64,000 nucleotides of DNA from Polynucleobacter necessarius (GCF_900095175.1 NZ_LT606946.1:250712-314711); one strand, 5' to 3'; numbered from the stretch's first letter, positions 37,709-48,130 are shown. Notes: generated by a model not told the origin, from the sequence alone. A program made the numbers and translations.

Positions 37709-38973
37709 ATGAATCATTTAGTTCCTGCATTGATGTTGGCAGTCTGTATCTTGTCTGCAGGCCGAGTGAGTGCACAAACTCAAAAGGCACTGACGCTAAA
37801 TGAGTTGATTGGCATCGCCTTAGAGTCGAGCTCTCAAGTGCTGGCGGCACGAGATCAATCCAAGGTAATCAAGGGGCAACTCTCTTCTGCTCGCGCAATT
37901 CCCAATCCAGAGTTTGAGCTCAATACTGGACAGCAAAAATCAGTATCTGGATCACTGACTACTGGCAATGTGTCATCGTGGTCGGTGACCCAGCCGCTGG
38001 TATGCCCTATACCCGCTATCCTCGTGTGAATGCAGCTGAGGCTAATCTGCGAGCTGCCGAGGCAGCTCGTATTGCCTTTGAAATTGAAATGATTTCCAGG
38101 GTGCAGCAACGTTTTTATGAGTTGATGCGTCGTGATGCAGAGTTAAAGGCGGCCGAAGAGGATTTGGGATTGACGAAGCAAATTCGCGATCGTATGCAAA
38201 TTCGTTATGACGTTGGTGAGACTGCTCGATTTGAATTAATTCGTGCATAAACAGAATTTTTAAATGCGCAAATTAATGCTGAATCTAGCAAGCTCAGAGT
38301 TGAGCAGGCCAAGGGTCAACTGAGGCAGGTGGTCGGATATGACTTGCCAGCAGACTATGAAGTTGTTTCTCAGCCCCTCAAGATCGAACCTTTGCCTGCT
38401 TTACCAATTTTGCTCAGTGAGTTGCATGCACAGAGCCCTGAATTGCAACGGGCAAAAGCAGAAGTCGAAGCGACCGAATCTAAGTTGAGCTTTGAGCAGA
38501 ACTCTCGTTTGCCAAAACTATCTATTAAGGCTCAGCAATATAACGATCCTAACTTCACTGACCGCCTGTATGGCTTAGTGGTGAGTATTCCTGGTTGGGA
38601 CTTCAAGGGTGGTCAGATTGCAGAAGCAGAAGCCAATGCATCTAAAGCTAAGAATCAACTGAACGCCCAAAGCCAAAGTTTGGAGCAGCAGTTGGAGACG
38701 GCATATAAGCTCTATCAAATGACTAGTTACCAAGTAAAAATTCTGGATCAAGATGTCGTGCAGTTGGCATCGAGTGCGCGTCGCATTGCTGAAGTTTCTT
38801 ATCGTTACGGGGAGCGTGGCATGCTCGAGTATTTAGATGCACAAAGAACATTTAGAGTGGCTCGTAATGATTTGATCAAAGCCCGCTTTGACTTAGCTTC
38901 AGTTGTTACTGAGATTCAGCGTTTAAGAGCAACCCCAGAGTGGATTGCAAAAATTGAGAGTGGAAAGCAATGA
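37709..38973 (+). pseudogene. Outer-membrane efflux protein (TolC/CzcC family), frameshift and nonsense
   Basis: The protein starts at ATG 37709 with a signal peptide ending AGRVSAQ, then the TolC-type coiled-coil repeats (TLNELIGIALESSSQVLAA). The frame shifts near 37999-38000 where one G is missing (TQPLGMPYTRYPRV expected), and a TAA at 38248-38250 interrupts FELIRA-stop-TEFLNAQ. The frame then runs to 38973. About 420 residues are restored. It is the outer-membrane channel of the RND pump encoded downstream and overlaps the next gene by four bases. Confidence 0.87.
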
Positions 38974-40317
38974 AGCAAGAGTTCACGGACATCAAGACTA
39001 AATTAAAGGAGTTCTACCCCCCTTATATGGCGATTGCAAAAGTCTATGCGCAGAAATGGATTGCTATTGTTATTAAAGCTCAAAATGATTTGTATGTGCT
39101 GACCCATGAGTGGTTTAGTACTCACTTGCCGCGTGTAGCCCAGCAATACGATAAAGCTCCTCCCTGGACGCAAAAAGGACTTTTTTTACCTTCCTTGGTT
39201 TTGCCTATTTCTAATCATCCTGAATTACTTCAATGTTTTTGATCGCGGCCCGACTATTAAGTCTGTGCAAGATCGTAATGTGGTGATCGTGAATGATGAC
39301 CTGCGTAACATGATTACCGAGGGAGAGGTTTACACCGGCTCATTTGTTGAAGAGCTGCGTGCTTCTGGTCGAGTGGACTTTAATGAGATGTTTTTATCTC
39401 GCATTGGTGCGAACGTAACAGGCCGCGTGTCAGATATTCTCGCCGTTCCGGGTCAAAAGGTGAGGCAGGGTGATATTTTGGCCAAAATTACCTCTACTGA
39501 ATTAACGCAATCCCAACTTTCTTTTCTGAAGGCCAAGAGTGCAAGTCAATTGGCTGACCAGGCAGCTAATCGAGCTAGGATTTTGTACAAAGAGGATGTG
39601 ATTGCTTTGGCTGAGTTGCAAAAGCGTGAAGCTGAGGCAAGTAGTGCCAAGGCGGAATATCGTGCGGCAAATGATCAATTGCGTGTCCAAGGTATGGATC
39701 AGCCTAGTATTGATCGCTTAGCAAAGTCCGGTGTGATTGAATCTACGAATAATGTGATAGCCAGTATTCCTGGTGAGATTGTGGAGAGAAAGATCAATAA
39801 AGGTCAGGTAGTGCAGCCTGCCGATGCTTTATTTACAGTGGCTGATTTGAATACCTTATGGGCAGTCTCTGAAATTCCAGAAAGCAACTCTTATTTAATT
39901 CATAAGGGTCAGGAGGTCAGCTTGATTATTCCAGCTTTGCGTAATGCAGAGATAGAAGGTGTGGTTGCTCACGTCGATTCCATTGTTAATACTCAGACTC
40001 GCACAGTGGTGGTGCGAATGGAAGTTCCTAACAAGGACGGTTTGATTAAGCCTGGAATGTTGGCAACCATGATGATTGAGAGTCAGCCGACTGAAAAATT
40101 ATTAGTGCCTACTAGTGCAGTCATTCGTGAAGATAATAAGGATTATGTATTTGTTAAAGAGGATGATGAAATCTATCGCATGATTGCTGTAAAGCTTGGG
40201 CCTGAAGGCAAAGGATATCGTCCGGTGATCTCGGGTCTAAAGGTGGGGCAAAATATTGCAGTCAATGGCGCCTTCCATCTGAATGCTGAGCGCAAACGAC
40301 AGTTGAGCGGTGGTTAA
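38970..40317 (+). pseudogene. Periplasmic adaptor (CzcB/HlyD family) of the RND pump, frameshifted
   Basis: The N-terminal 70 codons (MKQEFTDIKTKLKEFYPPYM) lead to a membrane helix, which is split by a run of seven T at 39181-39187. With six T the frame reads LFYLPWFCLFLIILNYFNVFDRG and continues through the adaptor body: NVTGRVSDILAVPGQKVRQGDIL (lipoyl-type hairpin), a coiled coil, and VVVRMEVPNKDGLIKPGMLATM. It would link the inner-membrane pump to TolC. The N terminus before the helix is longer than usual. The end is five bases from czcA. Confidence 0.88.
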
Positions 40318-40322
40318 GCTGC

Positions 40323-43300
40323 ATGATTGAGAAAATTGTCCGCCTCTCCCTGCAGCAGCGACTTTTAGTTGCCATCATTGCTCTGGTATTAATGGTGGCA
40401 GGCCTGCTGGCAACCAAGCGTCTATCGGTGGATGCATTTCCAGATGTCACTAATGTACAGGTACAGATTGCGTCTGAAGCTCCAGGCCGCTCTCCAGAAG
40501 AGGTAGAGCGTTTCGTTACGGCTCCTATTGAATTGGCAATGATTAGCCTACCAGGCCTTACAGAGATGCGCTCTCTCAACCGTAATGGGATCTCTGTCAT
40601 TACCTTGGTATTTACAGATAAGACAGAACTCTATTTTGCAAGACAGTTGGTTACCGAACGCTTGATTGAGGTGGCTTCCAGAATGCCTATTGGCATTACG
40701 CCTGTGCTAGCGCCACCTTCGACCGGTTTGGGTGAGATCTATCAATACACTTTAGATCATCCTTCTGATGGAGACCGAGAGCTCACGGTGGATGAGCTTG
40801 AAGAGCGCCGGACTATTCAAGATTGGATTGTGCGTCCAATGTTGCGTTCGATACCTGGGGTCGCTGAAATTAATACTCAAGGTGGATATGCGCGTGAATA
40901 TCAAGTGCTGGTTAATCCGGAGCGCTTGCGTCACTACCAAGTGAGTTTGCGCGAAGTGTATGAAGCACTCGCGAGAAATAATGCCAATTCAGGTGGTGGA
41001 CAGCTGCCAACCTATGCAGAACGCTACCTGATTCGAGGCGTTGGATTAATTACCAAGCCAGAAGATATCGACAAAATTATTCTGAAGGAGGTTAAAGGTA
41101 TTCCGGTATACGTGAGGAACGTAGCTGAGGTCACAATCGGTAGTGAAATCTGTCAAGGCGCAGCGATTAAAAATGGCTACACCGAAAGTGTGGCGGGCAT
41201 TATTCAGATGATTCGCGGTGGCAATGCTCGAGAAGTAGTGAATCGTATTAAATTAAAAGTAGCTGAAATTAACGAGGGTAAATTACTCCCCGATGGCTTG
41301 CAGATCGTGCCATTCTATGATCGTACGGACTTGGTGAATGCGGCCATGTTTAATGTGGCGAAAGTATTGGTCGAGGGAGTTGTCTTGGTCATCATTTTGC
41401 TCTTCTTATTCCTGGGCGATGTGCGATCTTCCTTGATTGTGGTGGCTACATTGATTTTGACGCCGCTACTGACATTCTTGGTTATGAATCGTTATGGCAT
41501 CTCTGCTAACTTGATGTCACTGGGTGGTCTCGTAATTGCGATCGGCATCATGGTGGATGGTTCGGTAGTGGTTGTAGAGAATACCTTTGCTAAGTTAGGC
41601 GAGCGACTAAAGGCTGGAGAATCTAAAAATCGTATTATTTTGGAGGCTGCCTCTGAAGTTGGCACCCCAGTCTTGTTTGGTGTCGGCATCATTATTTTGG
41701 TCTTTATGCCACTTCTCTCTTTGGAGGGGATGGAGGGCAAGATGTTTGTTCCAATGGCCATCACTATTGCAATTGCTTTGACTATCTCACTGATCCTATC
41801 TTTTACCTTGTCGCCAGCATTGTGCTCATATATTTTGAAGGGCGGTAGTGAGGATGACACGAAGCTGGTTGCTCGTCTTCGTGCGCCTTATGATCGCTGG
41901 CTACATTGGAGTCTTTCCAATCCGAAGTTGGTCGTGAAAAGATCTTTGATCGCTTTGGCTGCGAGTTTGGTTGGTTTTGTACTTTTAGGTAAAGCGTTTA
42001 TTCCTGTGATGCAGGAAGGCTCAATTACCCCTGTGATTGTGCGTGCACCGAATATTTCTCTAGATGAGTCGATCAAATTGGAGTTTGAGGCAATCAAAAG
42101 AATTATGACAATTCCTGACGTCAAGATGGCGGTATCGCGTCTAGGTAGAGGTGAGTCTCCTGCAGATCCAGGTCAACCCAATGAATCTGATCCAATCGTT
42201 ACCTTAAAGCCTTTAGGAGATCGCAGCCTAAATCAAGAGGAAATTGCCCAACAAATTCGCGATAAGTTAAAAACACTGCCTGGTATTGAATTAGCGATTT
42301 CACAGCCGATTGCTGCTCGTGTGGATGAAATGGTTTCAGGCGTGAGATCACAAGTAGCGATTAAGATTTTTGGCGATGATTTATTGACCTTACAAAATCT
42401 AGGGGCACAAATCAGTCAAATCTTAACCAAGATGAAGGGTAGTAATGACTTGCGAATTGAGCAAGTGTCTGGACAAAATTATCTCAACATCAAAATTGAT
42501 CGAGATGCCATTGCTCGCTACGGTATCAATGTGTCGGACGTAAATGAAGTGATTGAAACAGCGATTGGTGGTAAGCAAGCCAGCATTGTCTACGAAGGTG
42601 AGAGACGTTTCCCGCTCATGTTGCGATATCCTTCTCCCTATCGAGATAAGGTTGATGCTATCGAGAACATCATTCTGCACTCTCCTGATGGTGCTCAAGT
42701 GCTATTGCGTGACTTAGCAGAAATTTCCTTGGTGGATGGCCCAGCCCAAATTTCTCGCGAGGCAGGTAAACGTCGTTTGGTCGTTGGTGTCAACGTCGAT
42801 GGTCGAGATCTAGGTAGATTTGTGAAGGAGGCTCAAAGTTTAATTGCTAAACAGGTTGAGTTGCCAGAGGGATATACCTTGGAGTGGGGTGGTCAGTTTG
42901 AAAACATGGAACGCGCTATGGCTCGTTTGATGATCATTATTCCGTTGACCATTTTGGCGATCTTCTTCTTGCTCTTCATGCTATTTAAATCCATACGATT
43001 GGCGGCTTTGGTTATTTTGGTCTTGCCTTTTGCGTCGATCGGCGGTGTAGTTGGTCTATTTATAGCTGGTGAGTATTTATCTGTACCTGCTGCAGTAGGA
43101 TTTATTAACTTATGGGGTATTGCCGTTCTTAATGGTGTAGTGTTGGTCTCGTTTATTAAGCAGTTGCGTGAAGGCGGCTACTCTATGGAAGATGCTTTGC
43201 TGCATGGATGTGGTCATCGCTTTAGGCCAGTCATGATGACTGCTTCAGTCGCGATGCTGGCTTTAGTGCCTATGCTATTTTCAGGTGGCCCGGGCTCTGA

Positions 43301-43418
43301 GGTCACAAGACCACTGGCGGCAGTGGTCATCGCTGGTTTGATTACATCAACTGCATTAACATTACTAGTACTGCCCGTCTTATATAGATGGTTTGAAGAT
43401 AAAGAGGTGGAAGCATGA
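40323..43418 (+). CDS. Heavy-metal efflux RND pump (CzcA/CusA family)
   Basis: A 1031-residue inner-membrane RND transporter, intact and of family length. The N-terminal LSLQQRLLVAIIALVLM helix, the SVDAFPDVTNVQVQI segment and the helix-4 signature VIAIGIMVDGSVVVVENTF are present. The first Asp of the D-F-G-x-x-x-D-G signature of divalent-metal CzcA pumps is Ala here (A-I-G), as in monovalent/other HME branches, so the ion cannot be assigned from this motif. Its message lies downstream of a Mn riboswitch, and a PII-like gene overlaps its end. Confidence 0.93.
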   Translation: MIEKIVRLSLQQRLLVAIIALVLMVAGLLATKRLSVDAFPDVTNVQVQIASEAPGRSPEEVERFVTAPIELAMISLPGLTEMRSLNRNGISVITLVFTDKTELYFARQLVTERLIEVASRMPIGITPVLAPPSTGLGEIYQYTLDHPSDGDRELTVDELEERRTIQDWIVRPMLRSIPGVAEINTQGGYAREYQVLVNPERLRHYQVSLREVYEALARNNANSGGGQLPTYAERYLIRGVGLITKPEDIDKIILKEVKGIPVYVRNVAEVTIGSEICQGAAIKNGYTESVAGIIQMIRGGNAREVVNRIKLKVAEINEGKLLPDGLQIVPFYDRTDLVNAAMFNVAKVLVEGVVLVIILLFLFLGDVRSSLIVVATLILTPLLTFLVMNRYGISANLMSLGGLVIAIGIMVDGSVVVVENTFAKLGERLKAGESKNRIILEAASEVGTPVLFGVGIIILVFMPLLSLEGMEGKMFVPMAITIAIALTISLILSFTLSPALCSYILKGGSEDDTKLVARLRAPYDRWLHWSLSNPKLVVKRSLIALAASLVGFVLLGKAFIPVMQEGSITPVIVRAPNISLDESIKLEFEAIKRIMTIPDVKMAVSRLGRGESPADPGQPNESDPIVTLKPLGDRSLNQEEIAQQIRDKLKTLPGIELAISQPIAARVDEMVSGVRSQVAIKIFGDDLLTLQNLGAQISQILTKMKGSNDLRIEQVSGQNYLNIKIDRDAIARYGINVSDVNEVIETAIGGKQASIVYEGERRFPLMLRYPSPYRDKVDAIENIILHSPDGAQVLLRDLAEISLVDGPAQISREAGKRRLVVGVNVDGRDLGRFVKEAQSLIAKQVELPEGYTLEWGGQFENMERAMARLMIIIPLTILAIFFLLFMLFKSIRLAALVILVLPFASIGGVVGLFIAGEYLSVPAAVGFINLWGIAVLNGVVLVSFIKQLREGGYSMEDALLHGCGHRFRPVMMTASVAMLALVPMLFSGGPGSEVTRPLAAVVIAGLITSTALTLLVLPVLYRWFEDKEVEA

Positions 43419-43738
43419 TGGAAGTGAAGGCGGTCATTCGCCCCAATAAGTTAGCAGCCTTAAGAACAGCTTTGCTGGAGACTCCGGGATTTCCGGGTAT
43501 GACCGTCACGAAGGTGGAGGATTGCAGTGCTCCGAGCCGCACCGGTAAATTTAATATTAAAGACGAGTTAACTGATTATTCCGCCAAGGTGAAAATCGAA
43601 ATCGTCTGTAATGAGGAGATTGCACCAGTCTTTATGGATCGCATCGTGACTATTTGCCAAACAGGTCAGGTGGGGGATGGTGTAGTTTGGTGTACGGAAG
43701 TGCCCAAGGCCTTCTTTATTTCTAAGACCTCGGTCTAG
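43415..43738 (+). CDS. PII-like protein linked to the RND pump
   Basis: A 107-residue protein with the PII fold order: MEVKAVIRPNKLAALRTALLE, a T-loop region (GFPGMTVTKVEDCSAPSRTGK), then VKIEIVCNEEIAPVFMDRIVTICQTGQVGDGVVWCTEV. The Gly-rich and TGQVGDG segments correspond to the nucleotide-binding part. The uridylylated Tyr of GlnB is not present. It overlaps czcA by four bases. PII-like proteins of this type are known beside heavy-metal RND pumps and may gate them in response to nucleotides or metal. Confidence 0.85.
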   Translation: MMEVKAVIRPNKLAALRTALLETPGFPGMTVTKVEDCSAPSRTGKFNIKDELTDYSAKVKIEIVCNEEIAPVFMDRIVTICQTGQVGDGVVWCTEVPKAFFISKTSV

Positions 43739-43812
43739 GCAAGTCTGTAAATTCTTCGGTATGATGAATTAGGCAACTCTATTAATTATTGCCAATCATC
43801 CTGGAGACTGCT

Positions 43813-44213
43813 TTGAAAAGTATTATCGATCGCATTGATCATATTGTCCTGACTGTGACAGATATTGAGCGCACTACACAGTGGTATGAAAAAGCTTTAG
43901 GTTTCGAGAGAGAGAGTTTTTTACTGGACCAGAAGGTCAGTCACGTTATTCATTGCGCTTTGGACAATTAAAAATCAATCTTCAAGATAAAGACACAGAA
44001 ACACCTACAAAAGCCAAAGTTCCTACGATTGGTTCGGGTGACTTTTGTCTGATTTCAGCTATTCCCTTGGATGACTTCATTTTTCATCTGCAGAGCAATG
44101 GCGTCACCATTGGTGTTGGTCCAGTACCTAGACGTGGCGCTCTTGGGCCGATTCGCTCTGTCTATTTGCGTGACCCAGACAATAATCTCGTAGAGGTAGC
44201 CGAATACGTTTAA
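43813..44213 (+). pseudogene. Glyoxalase/VOC-family protein, frameshifted
   Basis: From a TTG at 43813 with GGAG upstream it reads MKSIIDRIDHIVLTVTDIERTTQWYEKALGF, the VOC-fold opening with the first metal ligand His. A frameshift in the T run at 43917-43922 loses the frame; the 3' frame gives TGPEGQSRYSLRFGQLKINLQDK and the C-terminal VYLRDPDNNLVEVAEY with the last metal ligand Glu. It is about 130 residues when restored. The enzyme class cannot be told from the fold. Confidence 0.85.
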
Positions 44214-44227
44214 TGAAGACTTAGATC

Positions 44228-44944
44228 TTATGCGCCTAGCTGGCGTGCAAGATCTAGAAAGTCTTTTGCGTGATAGTTGGTAAATTGCTCCACATGGAGA
44301 TCATTGCGAAGGTGATTTTTGCCAAACTCCAGTGGACGTTCAATAAAAGCTGTTTGTAATCCACAGGCATGGGCAGCTTCTAGATCATCTTTATGTGATG
44401 CAACCAACATTACTTCTTCGGGCGGAATATTAAAAGTCTCCGCTACTCCTAGGTGGGTTTCTGGATCCGGCTTGTAGTGATGGAAAACCTCAGCTGAAAG
44501 AATGAGGTCTCAAGGTAATCCAGCATTTTTCGCCATATCAGCCAATAAGCCTAGGTTTCCATTAGACAAAGTCACGATCGTGAACTGGCTTTTTAGTTTG
44601 TGTAGGCCTTCGACTGTTTCTGACCAAGGAGTAAGGCGGTGCCAGATGAGATTGAGGTCTTGTATTTGTGCTTCAGATAAGGAATTGATTTTGAAGGTCT
44701 TGAGAACATCATCTAGGATCATGCGGTGCAGATCATCAATCTTGATCCACGGCAGCTCTCCGGAGCGTACGCGTGCCATAGCTGGCCTGTAGCCTTGTCG
44801 CCAAGCTGTTGCAAAGGCATCGGAGTCAACTGGAAGTCCTAGTTGAGTGACTTCCGCTGCCATGGAACCATGCCAGTCAACCACTGTGCCAAATACATCA
44901 AATGCAAGAACTTTTGGTTTTGTATTCATAGATAGATTATTCAT
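44228..44944 (-). pseudogene. HAD-family type II haloacid dehalogenase, nonsense-interrupted
   Basis: It starts MNTKPKVLAFDVFGTVVDWHGS (an ATG five codons upstream is possible) with the nucleophilic Asp of FDVFGT. VTLSNGN and the later HHYKPDPETH with Lys are present. An in-frame TGA at 44510-44512 replaces the Trp of AGLPWD; the frame is otherwise open to 44228, with SHKDDLEAAHACGLQTAF. About 239 codons. It would hydrolyse 2-haloacids or a related substrate. It is convergent with the VOC gene. Confidence 0.87.
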
Positions 44945-45095
44945 TAGCTTGCAAAATATTGCTGAAGATCATTTTTCTGGATTCTTCCCCCTGAGTCCCG
45001 CATTTGGTATGAAGTCATACAACTCATACACTGCAAAGAATTGCTAGAATGGCAGAAACCCAAAAAGGGCGCTAGAACGTATAAGGGACACAATC

Positions 45096-46913
45096 ATGGG
45101 TAGTATTTCTCAGTGGGAGCAGTTGAATGTTGAGCTTACATCGGCTCTTGGAAGCTCCGTTCATTTTGATACAGCCCATCAAGCGGTATATGCCTCAGAG
45201 GCATCAAACTATCGCCAAATTCCGATTGGGGTTGTTACACCTAAAAATACTGAAGAGTTTGTAAAAGGTATTGAGATCTGCCATCGCAATAAAGCACCAG
45301 TCCTCATGCGTGGTGCTGGCACCTCCATGAATGGTCAAACAGTCAATAACGCTGTGGTGTTTGATATCTCGAAGTACTGCAACCATATTCTGGCTTTAGA
45401 TCCAGTTGGTGGCAATGCAACTGTTGAGCCAGGTGTCATTTGTGATTCCTTGCGTGATGCCGCTGAACTGCATGGCCTCACTTTTGCGCCAGACCCATCT
45501 ACGCATAGCCGTTGCACTCTGGGCGGAATGGTTGCTAACAACTCCTGTGGGGCCCACTTCGTGATGGCGGGTAAGACGCTCGAAAATACGGAAGCCCTAG
45601 AAATTCTGACCTATGACGGTGAGCGCTTTTGGGTTGGCCCAACCTCAGATCAAGAGTTGCAAGACATTATTGCTGCTGGTGGGCGTAAAGGCCAAATCTA
45701 TCAAGACTTATTGAACTTGCGTGATCGCTATGCGGATTTGATTCGGGCGCGTTTCCCTAATATTAAGCGACGTGTTTCTGGCTATAACTTAGATCAATTG
45801 CTTCCTGAGAATGGCTTTAACGTCGCGCGTGCCTTGGTGGGTACTGAAGGTACTTGCGCACTGACTCTGGCGGCAAAAGTACGTTTGGTAAATAGTCCTT
45901 CAAAGCGGGTAGTCTTAGTATTGGGCTTTGAGGATATCAAAGAGCTTAAAGATGCTCTGGATACCTGCCTCTCGTGCAAAAGCTGCAAAAGCGATTGTCC
46001 TGCCCATGTTGATATGGCCTCATACAAGGCGGAGTTTTTATCCCATTATCACGAGACCAACACTCGGCCTCGTCAGGCTCTGACGATGGGTCGTATTGGT
46101 GATTGGGCTCCTCTAGCCAGCAAGTTCTCTTGGCTCGTTAATGGCGTCATGCAAACACCAGTCTTATCAAGTCTTGCGAAATGGGTTGGTGGTGTAGCAC
46201 AAGAGCGTAACCTGCCAAAGTTTGCAAACCAATCCTTCAGAAAGCAGTTTCAGCAATCTAAGGGTGCAAGTGTTGGTCACAAGAAGGTGATCCTCTGGGT
46301 AGATACCTTCTGTGAACATTTTCATCCTGAGGTTGCCAATGCGGCAGTTGAGGTTCTGATACATGCTGGCTTTGAGGCAACATTGCCGAAGACGCCTCTG
46401 TGCTGTGGCCGCCCTTTGTATGACTTTGGTTACTTAGATCTGGCCAAGCAAAAGCTTGAGAAGATTTTGGATGCGATCGGAAATGAGATTAACTCAGACC
46501 CAAATTCACCTGTCGCAGTAGTGGGTCTTGAGCAGGGCTACACGCCGCCACCCTTAGATCGCAATATCTTGGTGCATTCTCATTGCCATCAAAAGTCTTT
46601 GTTTGGAACCAAGGGTGATGTTGTCTTATTAACTGCCTTGGGTGCTAAGGCAGATTACATTGATAGTGGTTGCTGCGGTATGGCTGGTTCATTTGGATTT
46701 AATCCAGAACATGTTGAAATATCAAAAGCGGTTGGCGAATTAGTATTGCTGCCAGCCATCAGGTCTGCCGATCAAGAAACCATCATTCTTACTAATGGCT
46801 TTAGTTGTAGAGAGCAGATTGAGCAAGAAACCGGTCGTAAGGTAAAGCATCTGGCGGAGTTACTGCAGATGGCACATCAAGCACAAGCGCAAGTAAAAGC
46901 GGAGAAGGTGTAA
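45096..46913 (+). pseudogene. FAD-linked oxidase/Fe-S oxidoreductase fusion with an in-frame internal deletion
   Basis: The N-terminal 285 residues are a glycolate-oxidase-like FAD-binding domain (VLMRGAGTSMNGQTVNNAVVFD, LGGMVANNSCGAH, RRVSGYNLDQLLPENG). The frame then passes, without a stop, from LGFEDIKEL straight into KDALDTCLSCKSCKSDCP, a 4Fe-4S site, and CCG-type motifs (PLCCGRPLYDFG, DSGCCGMAGSFG). The C-terminal half of the FAD-oxidase fold is missing, so the 605-residue protein is several hundred residues shorter than fusions of this kind, which are usually near 1000. The join lies near 45950-45960. The protein is unlikely to be active. Confidence 0.82.
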
Positions 46914-46942
46914 TACAAGCATTTTTTACCGTTATAAAAGAG

Positions 46943-46972
46943 AATGCCCCGAAAATACCGGGGCATTTTTGT
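46943..46972 (+). terminator. Rho-independent terminator after the FAD/Fe-S gene
   Basis: AATGCCCCG pairs with CGGGGCATT (9 bp) around a 7-base loop and is followed by five T. Confidence 0.85.
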
Positions 46973-47025
46973 TATATCAGTAAGCTTCCTTTAGTATTCT
47001 CAGAGAGTAACCAAGCAATATATTC

Positions 47026-47634
47026 ATGAAGCCAATCCTGTATTCCTACCGAAGGTGCCCTTATGCAATGAGGGCTCGCATGGCATTGAAATATGCTGGC
47101 ATTGAGGTGGAGCATCGTGAGATTGAGCTCAGGAAAAAACCGGAATCGATGTTGCTCTTATCGCCCAAGGGAACCGTTCCAGTTTTGTCTATCGAGGGAC
47201 GCGTGCTGGAGCAGAGTCTGGAGATCATGTACTGGGCGCTGATGCAGTCAGATCCAGATGGCTGGACGCTAGTTGATGAGTCTATCGCTCAAGCATGGCT
47301 TGAGAAAAATGATGGTCCGTTTAAGACTTTGTTGGATCAATATAAGTATCCCAATCGACATCCTGAGTTGAGGCAGGCTGAGGTGCTGAACCAGTTGCAA
47401 GAAATCATGCTCAAACCCATGGAAGCCGCCTTAGCAACAAACACCTACTTAATGGGCACTCGAAGGAGTTGGGTTGATATCGCTATTTTTCCGTTTATCC
47501 GACAACTTTCGAAGGTTGATCCGAAGGTCTTTGAGGGTTTGCCTTTGCCACATATCAAGCAATGGCTCCAGCGCTTGATTGAGGCCCCAGTATTTACTGC
47601 GGTGATGCAAAAGTATCCAACTTGGGTGGATTGA
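47026..47634 (+). CDS. Glutathione S-transferase family protein
   Basis: A 202-residue protein with a thioredoxin-fold N terminus (MKPILYSYRRCPYAMRARMALKYAG) in which Cys11 lies in the CPYA motif of omega/glutaredoxin-2-like GSTs, then KGTVPVLSIEG and LEQSLEIMYW for glutathione binding. The C-terminal helical domain (TRRSWVDIAIFPFIRQL) is complete. It would use glutathione for thiol transfer or dehydroascorbate-like reduction. Intact. Confidence 0.88.
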   Translation: MKPILYSYRRCPYAMRARMALKYAGIEVEHREIELRKKPESMLLLSPKGTVPVLSIEGRVLEQSLEIMYWALMQSDPDGWTLVDESIAQAWLEKNDGPFKTLLDQYKYPNRHPELRQAEVLNQLQEIMLKPMEAALATNTYLMGTRRSWVDIAIFPFIRQLSKVDPKVFEGLPLPHIKQWLQRLIEAPVFTAVMQKYPTWVD

Positions 47635-47647
47635 CGCAATAAAAAAA

Positions 47648-47669
47648 CCCCCGAACTTTCATTCGGGGG
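47648..47669. terminator. Bidirectional terminator between GST and rubrerythrin genes
   Basis: CCCCCGAA pairs with TTCGGGGG around a short loop, with an A run on one side that serves as the T tract on the minus strand. Confidence 0.78.
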
Positions 47670-47692
47670 CTTCAAATAAATGACTTAGCTAA

Positions 47693-48130
47693 TTAAGCGT
47701 TTGCCAAATGTGCTTCTAATGTTTTTGTAAATTTGTTAGCGTGGCTACGCTCAGCCTTAGCTAGTGTTTCAAACCAGTCAGCGATTTCATCAAAGCCTTC
47801 GTCGCGTGCTGTTTTAGCCATACCTGGATACATATCTGTGTACTCGTGTGTTTCACCAGCAATAGCTGCTTGCAATGCTTCAGCAACTGTCTTAGCTGGC
47901 ATGCCAGTACCTGGCTCGCCTGCACCGCCTTCGATCAAATATTCCATATGACCATGGGCATGACCTGTTTCGCCTTCAGCTGTTGAGCGGAATACTGCTG
48001 CAACATCATTTGCGCCAGCGATATCAGCTTGGTTCGCGAAATACAAATAACGACGGTTTGCTTGTGATTCACCAGCAAACGCTTCCTTCAAAGACTCTTC
48101 AGTCTTTGTACCTTTTACGGATTTAGCCAT
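47693..48130 (-). CDS. Rubrerythrin family protein lacking the rubredoxin domain
   Basis: A 145-residue ferritin-like di-iron protein with [19 protein letters not shown], the E-x-x-H motif [10 protein letters not shown], and the second pair in [10 protein letters not shown] and ERSHANKF. There is no C-terminal Cys-x-x-Cys rubredoxin domain, so an external electron donor is needed. It probably reduces hydrogen peroxide in the cytoplasm. It is divergent from a gene for an Fe-S protein and DUF3501, a group often seen with rubrerythrins. Confidence 0.93.
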   Translation of the reverse strand: MAKSVKGTKTEESLKEAFAGESQANRRYLYFANQADIAGANDVAAVFRSTAEGETGHAHGHMEYLIEGGAGEPGTGMPAKTVAEALQAAIAGETHEYTDMYPGMAKTARDEGFDEIADWFETLAKAERSHANKFTKTLEAHLANA

